Positions 12,696-15,854 of a stretch of DNA of 15,854 bases are shown piece by piece (the first letter of the stretch is position 1; every line of letters starts with the position of its first letter). Source of the stretch: Lachnospiraceae bacterium UBA7160 (lineage in GTDB: Bacteria > Bacillota > Clostridia > Lachnospirales > Lachnospiraceae); NCBI GenBank assembly GCA_002491565.1, contig DKWE01000056.1, forward strand, positions 16,153 through 32,006. Direction: 5' to 3'. The notes beneath the pieces were generated by a model, which did not search any database, was not told the DNA's origin, and was given only the letters and a program-made list of their open reading frames with translations. The translations under genes and the position numbers were made by a program.

Positions 12696-12875
12696 GGTGG
12701 TATCGATTGGAACGATGTTTTCTATATATTTCTCTTTCTGCCTTTTCCTTCCACATTATAAAATATTATTTTTTTACATACTTATTGTTACCATCGATAC
12801 CAACAGCACAAAAGCCTTATAAGCAAAGCATTCTTGCGGTAACTACGTGATAACGCTGTGGTGACGATGGTAAAG
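12696..12875. other. Candidate replication origin: iterons flanking an AT-rich tract
   Basis: Three related units: inverted at 12696-12713 (GTTCCAATCGATACCACC on the minus strand), direct at 12787-12807 (GTTACCATCGATACCAACAG) and inverted at 12855-12875 (TTTACCATCGTCACCACAGC). Between the first two lies a 73-base AT-rich tract (12714-12786) that also carries a TATAAT on the minus strand (12760-12755) with a poor -35. It lies directly after the VapE-type helicase gene. Satellite islands such as SaPIs place iterons around an AT-rich region near their rep gene. The first unit could also be an operator for the 12671 gene. Confidence 0.5.
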
Positions 12876-12879
12876 ACCT

Positions 12880-14289
12880 TTAATTAAAAGGAGTCTCCGA
12901 AGGATCACATTCCGCGAACTGTACGGTTCTTATGTAACATTTCTGTTTCCCTAGCCCCGTGAACCGATGAGTACCGTTCCGTTCCCAACCCCTGATTGCA
13001 TTGTTCATGATGTCGGTTATTCGATTGAGCATCCGCCTGTCTGGCCTGTCCTCTTTCAGCACCTCGGAAGCAATCTGCTTATTGCACACATAATCATAAT
13101 GGTTTGAATCCAACCACTGCTGGATCATACCTACTAGAGGATCATCTTCCTTAAATTCCTCCTGTAGCGTCTCCACATACTCCTGCATCTGTTTCGGCAG
13201 CACCAGGGAGAATTTACCGCTCAGGTATATCCTGTATGCTTCTGCCCATGCCTGCCTGAACTCATGCATCAGGTGCTCATCATCCACGAACAGGCTCTTT
13301 GTGATCGGTACGGCTCCGCACTCAAGCGGGAGAAACCTCCGGTTGCCGGTCTTATCCACGAGAAACTGCGAGTCGTTCGTTGTGCCGACAAAAACACAAG
13401 TGCGGTATCTCTTTTCAGCTTCCCTTGCGTATGCCCCCCGGTACTCATCAGATCGCGCAGTCACGAACGACTTTACACCTTCGATCGCGCCCTTCGCTGC
13501 GAGCAGCTCATTAAACTCAACTATAAGCTTCCCCTGTATCAGCTCAGCGGCTTCCTTCCCCCGGTCGATTGTCTTCAGGTTCTCCAGATACCACTCCTCA
13601 TTGCAACACAGCTTCATGAAGAATGTTGATTTCCCGATTCCCTGCCGCCCCGAAAGCACAAGCACATAATCGTATTTCGTGCCGGGGCTGAAAGCCCTGC
13701 TTATGACAGCCAGCATCAGAAGCCTCATGCACTGGGCAGAGTAGGCGTTTTTTACAATCCCGAGATAATCCGTCAGCAGATTCTCGATCCTTGGCGTTCC
13801 GTCCCACGCTGTACCGTTCAGCATATCAATGAATGGATTGAATTTATTCGCGTCAGCCACGATTTCCAACGCCGCAAGTATTTTTTTGTCAGCACCTATC
13901 AGGTAGTATGTTTCCATATAATAAATCAGGTATTCACTGTCTATGCTTGTCCATTCCCTGAGCCTGCATGATTTATTCCACGGAAGCGCCCCATCGACGT
14001 TCTTTTTATTCGACAATGTATTGAACTTGATTTTCCCGCTCAGTACGGGATCGAGCCCGAGCACGGTCACACAATTCTTTCTCGACTGTACCGGAACATC
14101 CTTTCCTTTTTGCATATCCAGCTTGTCGAACACATTGCCTACCAATTCAAAATCTGGCTTGACACATATTCCCGAGTCAAGCTCCGCCTGCACGGCTTCG
14201 TTCTTCCCTGCCTGCCCTGCGGCTTCCTTTCCAGGGGCTTCGCCTCCTTCTCCTTGCACTCTCTCACCTTCCTTTCCTTCCTCAGCCAC
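12880..14289 (-). CDS. VapE-family SF3-like helicase/ATPase
   Basis: 469 residues if read from the GTG at 14289. This start lacks a good ribosome binding site; a GTG at 14259 with GGAAGGTG upstream is an alternative, and the conserved domain only begins near residue 70. The VapE signature is clear: PWN and YLIYYMETYY early, then NPFIDMLNGTAWDGTPRIENLL. Walker A is GRQGIGKST (214-222), Walker B LIVEFNEL (255-262), the sensor FVGTTNDSQFL (300-310) and the arginine finger TGNRRF (314-319). VapE proteins occur in prophages and satellite islands and are thought to act in element replication. The first 40 residues are low complexity (Gly/Glu/Ala) and overlap the upstream gene by up to 151 bases. 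A candidate origin follows directly. Confidence 0.9.
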   Translation of the reverse strand: MAEEGKEGERVQGEGGEAPGKEAAGQAGKNEAVQAELDSGICVKPDFELVGNVFDKLDMQKGKDVPVQSRKNCVTVLGLDPVLSGKIKFNTLSNKKNVDGALPWNKSCRLREWTSIDSEYLIYYMETYYLIGADKKILAALEIVADANKFNPFIDMLNGTAWDGTPRIENLLTDYLGIVKNAYSAQCMRLLMLAVISRAFSPGTKYDYVLVLSGRQGIGKSTFFMKLCCNEEWYLENLKTIDRGKEAAELIQGKLIVEFNELLAAKGAIEGVKSFVTARSDEYRGAYAREAEKRYRTCVFVGTTNDSQFLVDKTGNRRFLPLECGAVPITKSLFVDDEHLMHEFRQAWAEAYRIYLSGKFSLVLPKQMQEYVETLQEEFKEDDPLVGMIQQWLDSNHYDYVCNKQIASEVLKEDRPDRRMLNRITDIMNNAIRGWERNGTHRFTGLGKQKCYIRTVQFAECDPSETPFN

Positions 14290-14495
14290 AGTATCAGCTC
14301 TCTGTTTTGTGGGCAGTCCTGGCAGCAGTATTCCAGATCAAATTCCTCGAATTCGTCCGTTGTCAGTTCCTGCCGGATTATGTTGAACACATTCGTATAG
14401 GGCAGAAGCATCCGCACACGGTCGAATAGCTCTGGTGTCCACCTCTTTGCCCTCACCTCTGTTAAAACAGACTGCAGCTCTTCCTGAACATTCAT
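14139..14495 (-). CDS. Hypothetical protein overlapping the helicase gene
   Basis: 118 residues from the ATG at 14495, with AGAGGTG about 8 bases upstream. The N-terminal 75 residues look like a folded helical domain (ELFDRVRMLLPYTNVFNII, then TTDEFEEFDLEYCCQDCPQN). The last 45 are very basic and probably unfolded, and overlap the helicase reading frame by 120-150 bases. The CCQDC cluster could bind metal. The unusual overlap suggests that the tail is a by-product of the helicase frame, a recent frameshift, or a translational coupling arrangement. It lies 13 bp after the Xis-like gene in the early operon. I do not recognise the family. Confidence 0.65.
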   Translation of the reverse strand: MNVQEELQSVLTEVRAKRWTPELFDRVRMLLPYTNVFNIIRQELTTDEFEEFDLEYCCQDCPQNRELILWLRKERKVRECKEKEAKPLERKPQGRQGRTKPCRRSLTREYVSSQILNW

Positions 14496-14508
14496 GTGCG
14501 CTGCACCT

Positions 14509-14700
14509 CTATTCTGAAATGCTGTCCATGTATGCGTCTACCTTCGCGAAATTCACTAGGTAGCACTTGCCGAACTTCACGACTGCCCCGGCCTGCTCCG
14601 CTACTTTCCGCATCGTATTGCGGCCAAGCCCGTACCTCAGACACGCTTGGTCAATCTTCCCGGTTCTCATCTCTGGAATGTTTCTTTCGATTTTCTGCAT
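14509..14700 (-). CDS. Excisionase-like winged-helix DNA-binding protein
   Basis: 63 residues from the ATG at 14700, with GGGGAGGT 8 bases upstream. The pattern TGKIDQACLRYGLGRNTMRK followed by AGAVVKFGKCYLVNFAKVDAYM fits the MerR/AlpA-like fold of small excisionases: an N-terminal helix-turn-helix, then a wing whose end reads 'V.F.K.YLVN..K.D.Y'. By family it should bend att DNA and steer the integrase toward excision, or act as a regulator. It is second in the leftward operon under the repressor-controlled promoter, fitting expression on induction. An octamer copy (14592) is read as AEQA. Confidence 0.75.
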   Translation of the reverse strand: MQKIERNIPEMRTGKIDQACLRYGLGRNTMRKVAEQAGAVVKFGKCYLVNFAKVDAYMDSISE

Positions 14701-14720
14701 TTTTCTTTACCTCCCCTTTG

Positions 14721-14909
14721 TTATTCGAGTATCTCTGTTATATCAACACCAAGCGCTCTTGCGAGTTTGCCTATAGTCTCCGGCCTGGCATTCCCGCCAC
14801 CGATAAGCCTACACAGCGTCCCTTTTGAGATTCCGGCCTTTTCAAGATCCTTTTGGCCTTTACAAGCTCTAGCCCTAGCAAGCTCGTACTTTTTGCGATC
14901 AATTTTCAA
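14721..14909 (-). CDS. Cro-like XRE helix-turn-helix regulator
   Basis: 62 residues from a TTG at 14909, with AGAGAGGAG 8 bases upstream. A longer frame to 14975 includes the promoter -10 region and is rejected. The product is little more than a helix-turn-helix: LARARACKGQKDLEKAGISKGTLCRLIGG, then RPETIGKLARALGVDITEIL. It is the first gene of the leftward early operon and is divergent from the repressor at 15059, the Cro position in a lysogeny switch. Three AGAAC-N6-GTTCT-type operators separate the two genes. Confidence 0.82.
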   Translation of the reverse strand: MKIDRKKYELARARACKGQKDLEKAGISKGTLCRLIGGGNARPETIGKLARALGVDITEILE

Positions 14910-14932
14910 TGCAGTCACTCCTCTCTTGATAT

Positions 14933-15011
14933 AGAACATTTTTGTTCTGTTTTCACTATAATACAGTACAATCATGTTCTTGTCAAGTGCAAAATAGAAC
15001 TTTTTTGTTCT
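14933..15011. promoter_or_regulatory. Three phased operators of the element switch
   Basis: AGAAC-N6-GTTCT occurs at 14933-14948 and 14996-15011, with a degenerate copy AGTAC-AATCAT-GTTCT at 14965-14980. The spacings are 32 and 31 bp, three helical turns each. The middle copy sits in the spacer of the leftward promoter and the right copy abuts the rightward one. Confidence 0.8.
14958..14986 (-). promoter_or_regulatory. Leftward early promoter
   Basis: On the minus strand TTGACA (14986-14981), 17 bases, TATTAT (14963-14958). It drives the Cro-like, Xis-like, 118-residue and VapE genes and overlaps the middle operator. Confidence 0.85.
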
Positions 15012-15039
15012 TCCATTTTCACGCTAATTGTGGTATAGT
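15011..15039 (+). promoter_or_regulatory. Repressor promoter
   Basis: TATAGT (15034-15039) with an upstream TG (extended -10, TGGTATAGT) and a weak -35, TTCCAT, at 15011-15016 with 17-base spacing. The right operator touches the -35, which fits autoregulation. Confidence 0.65.
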
Positions 15040-15058
15040 ATTGGTGGAGGTGAGGAAA

Positions 15059-15496
15059 ATGTCTATTGGGGATAATATAAAAAGATTACGAAATGAAAAA
15101 GGATTAACACAAAAGCAGCTCGGCGATCTGTGCGGGATGGCTGATTCTGCCATCCGGAGATATGAAAACGGGGGTTCGAATCCGAAGTTCGGAACAGTGC
15201 AAAAAATTGCAGCTGCTCTTCAGGTCAGTGTATCTGAACTCTATCCTGCAGAAATAAACGCAAGAGAGATAGAGATTAAAGAGCATCAAAAGGAGCAGCT
15301 GCTTGAGGTGCTTCGCATAATATGCGGTAAAGACGAAATAGAGGATGATCGTATTGTTATTCGTACCGAATCCTCGCAAGAAGACTTATTAGCAGCATAT
15401 TCAAAATTAAACTTTCCAGGACGGTATGAAGCTCTGAAGCGCGTAAAAGAACTTACTGAAATACCTAAATATCGCAAAGATTCTTCTGAGGAGTAG
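15059..15496 (+). CDS. CI/SinR-type XRE repressor of the element
   Basis: 145 residues from the ATG at 15059, with GGAGGTGAGG upstream; a longer frame from 14942 crosses the operators and is rejected. Residues 4-62 are a canonical helix-turn-helix: IKRLRNEKGLTQKQLGDLCG, then ADSAIRRYENGGSNPKFGTV and AAALQVSVSELY. Residues 65-145 are helical and charged, with no LexA-like Ser-Lys protease signature, so relief of repression probably depends on another protein instead of self-cleavage. It is divergent from the leftward early operon across three operators and is the likely master repressor. No other gene lies between it and the right repeat. Confidence 0.88.
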   Translation: MSIGDNIKRLRNEKGLTQKQLGDLCGMADSAIRRYENGGSNPKFGTVQKIAAALQVSVSELYPAEINAREIEIKEHQKEQLLEVLRIICGKDEIEDDRIVIRTESSQEDLLAAYSKLNFPGRYEALKRVKELTEIPKYRKDSSEE

Positions 15497-15618
15497 CAGG
15501 ATACAACGCCAGCATGAAGCCCCTCCGGGATCTCTCCAGAACATGCAGCAGGAACAGGGCCGCAGCTCTCCGGTAAGCTCCCGAGCTGGTTCTGCAACCT
15601 GCTCCACCCGTCCATTTT

Positions 15619-15654
15619 CCACCCCACTCTCTACCCCAATTTCTACCCCAAATA
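15619..15654. promoter_or_regulatory. Right integrase arm-type-like sites (three 12-bp units)
   Basis: Three tandem units: CCACCCCACTCT (15619-15630), CTACCCCAATTT (15631-15642) and CTACCCCAAATA (15643-15654). The last two match the left pair at 4628-4651 in order and orientation. They lie about 130 bp inside the right repeat. Confidence 0.65.
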
Positions 15655-15663
15655 ACGCAAGTA

Positions 15664-15704
15664 CCCCGCCACACCTCCACAAACAATAGTGGAGCGTGAC
15701 GGGG
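15664..15704. other. Large imperfect hairpin near the right end
   Basis: CCCCGCCACACCTCCAC (15664-15680) pairs with GTGGAGCGTGACGGGG (15689-15704) apart from one mismatch, one wobble-type position and a one-base bulge. It follows the repressor gene by about 170 bp. It could be a terminator for that gene, though the downstream T-run is weak (CATTATTTG), or a structured part of the att region. Confidence 0.5.
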
Positions 15705-15787
15705 CATTATTTGCAGTTTATGCCTTTAAAATCAAGCTTTTTCGGGGTTGATAATGGGAGCAGGCGGAACGTGATAAATCAACTGCT

Positions 15788-15854
15788 ACATTTCACTCAC
15801 GAATGCAATAATAAGCTCACTTTTGCTTTATCTATAGGCTTTTTCGCTCACCCT
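15788..15854. repeat. Right attachment repeat (67 bp, runs to the window end)
   Basis: Identical to 4552-4618 over all 67 bases available; the repeat may extend beyond the window. The bases to its left (GATAAATCAACTGCT) are element DNA, and the host promoter -10 box is missing on this side. Confidence 0.9.

Larger units (their letters stand above)
4664..15764. repeat. Dispersed octamer GGAGCAGG, 26 copies across the element
   Basis: Plus-strand GGAGCAGG starts at 4664, 5849, 7437, 8387, 8603, 9960, 9981, 10407, 10632, 11416 and 15757. CCTGCTCC (minus orientation) starts at 5287, 5877, 6196, 6539, 6728, 7447, 8367, 8834, 8988, 9169, 11057, 12028, 12242, 14592 and 15598. I saw none in 1-4551. 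Flanking bases vary, so the octamer itself is the conserved unit. It occurs in coding DNA (read as xEQx, GSR, WSR or LLR) and in intergenic DNA. Confidence 0.85.
4552..15854. mobile_element. Integrated satellite-like genetic element, about 11.2 kb
   Basis: The block is bounded by a 67-bp perfect direct repeat and carries a tyrosine integrase just inside its left end. It encodes a Xis-like protein, a CI/Cro-like switch, a VapE-type helicase, other regulators, a sigma factor, a type I toxin-antitoxin pair and a Uma2 nuclease. No structural, packaging, relaxase or conjugation gene is visible. The size and content fit phage-inducible islands or cryptic integrative elements. An octamer, GGAGCAGG, is dense throughout the block and absent from the flanking host DNA. 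Mobility is inferred and not shown. Confidence 0.85.

Overview
Organism. The window looks like a Firmicute of the Clostridia, plausibly Lachnospiraceae. It has strong GGAGG-type ribosome binding sites, TTGACA-17-TATAAT promoters, about 50% G+C, a class II fructose-bisphosphate aldolase and clostridial-type small regulators. No RNA gene is present to fix the taxonomy.

Host part (1-4551). The 3' end of an aldolase gene and its terminator are followed by a tightly coupled three-gene operon on the minus strand: a membrane-anchored amidase, a HEAT-repeat/RNA-methyltransferase-like protein and a MATE transporter.

Mobile element (4552-15854). A 67-bp perfect direct repeat (4552-4618 and 15788-15854, the latter cut by the window end) brackets about 11.2 kb of foreign DNA. 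The repeat lies in the amidase promoter: the -35 box is inside it and the -10 box just outside. A tyrosine integrase sits inside the left repeat, and 12-bp arm-type-like site arrays lie at both ends. There is no capsid, terminase, portal, relaxase or conjugation gene. The element encodes an integrase, an excisionase-like protein, a CI/Cro-like switch with three operators, and a VapE-type helicase with an iteron/AT-rich candidate origin beside it. It also encodes a sigma-70 factor, two further divergent repressor-type switches, a Uma2-family nuclease, a type I toxin-antitoxin pair missed by ordinary ORF calling, and several small unknown proteins. The best fit is a phage-satellite-like (PICI-like) or cryptic integrative element.

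How the parts fit. The right end is the decision and replication module. The repressor at 15059 (+) faces a leftward early operon of HTH protein, Xis-like protein, 118-aa protein and VapE helicase. This probably continues to the small proteins and sigma factor (12671-11291). The middle holds the toxin-antitoxin pair and the Uma2 nuclease, which appears to have landed in a ribbon-helix-helix regulator gene. The left end holds small unknown genes and the integrase.

Most unusual signal. The octamer GGAGCAGG (either strand) occurs 26 times by my reading inside the element, against about 0.3 expected by chance, and not once in the 4.55 kb of host DNA. It begins 46 bp inside the left repeat, ends 24 bp before the right repeat, and runs through genes and intergenic DNA alike. 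It is sparse in the replication/lysogeny module. I do not recognise it as a described element feature.
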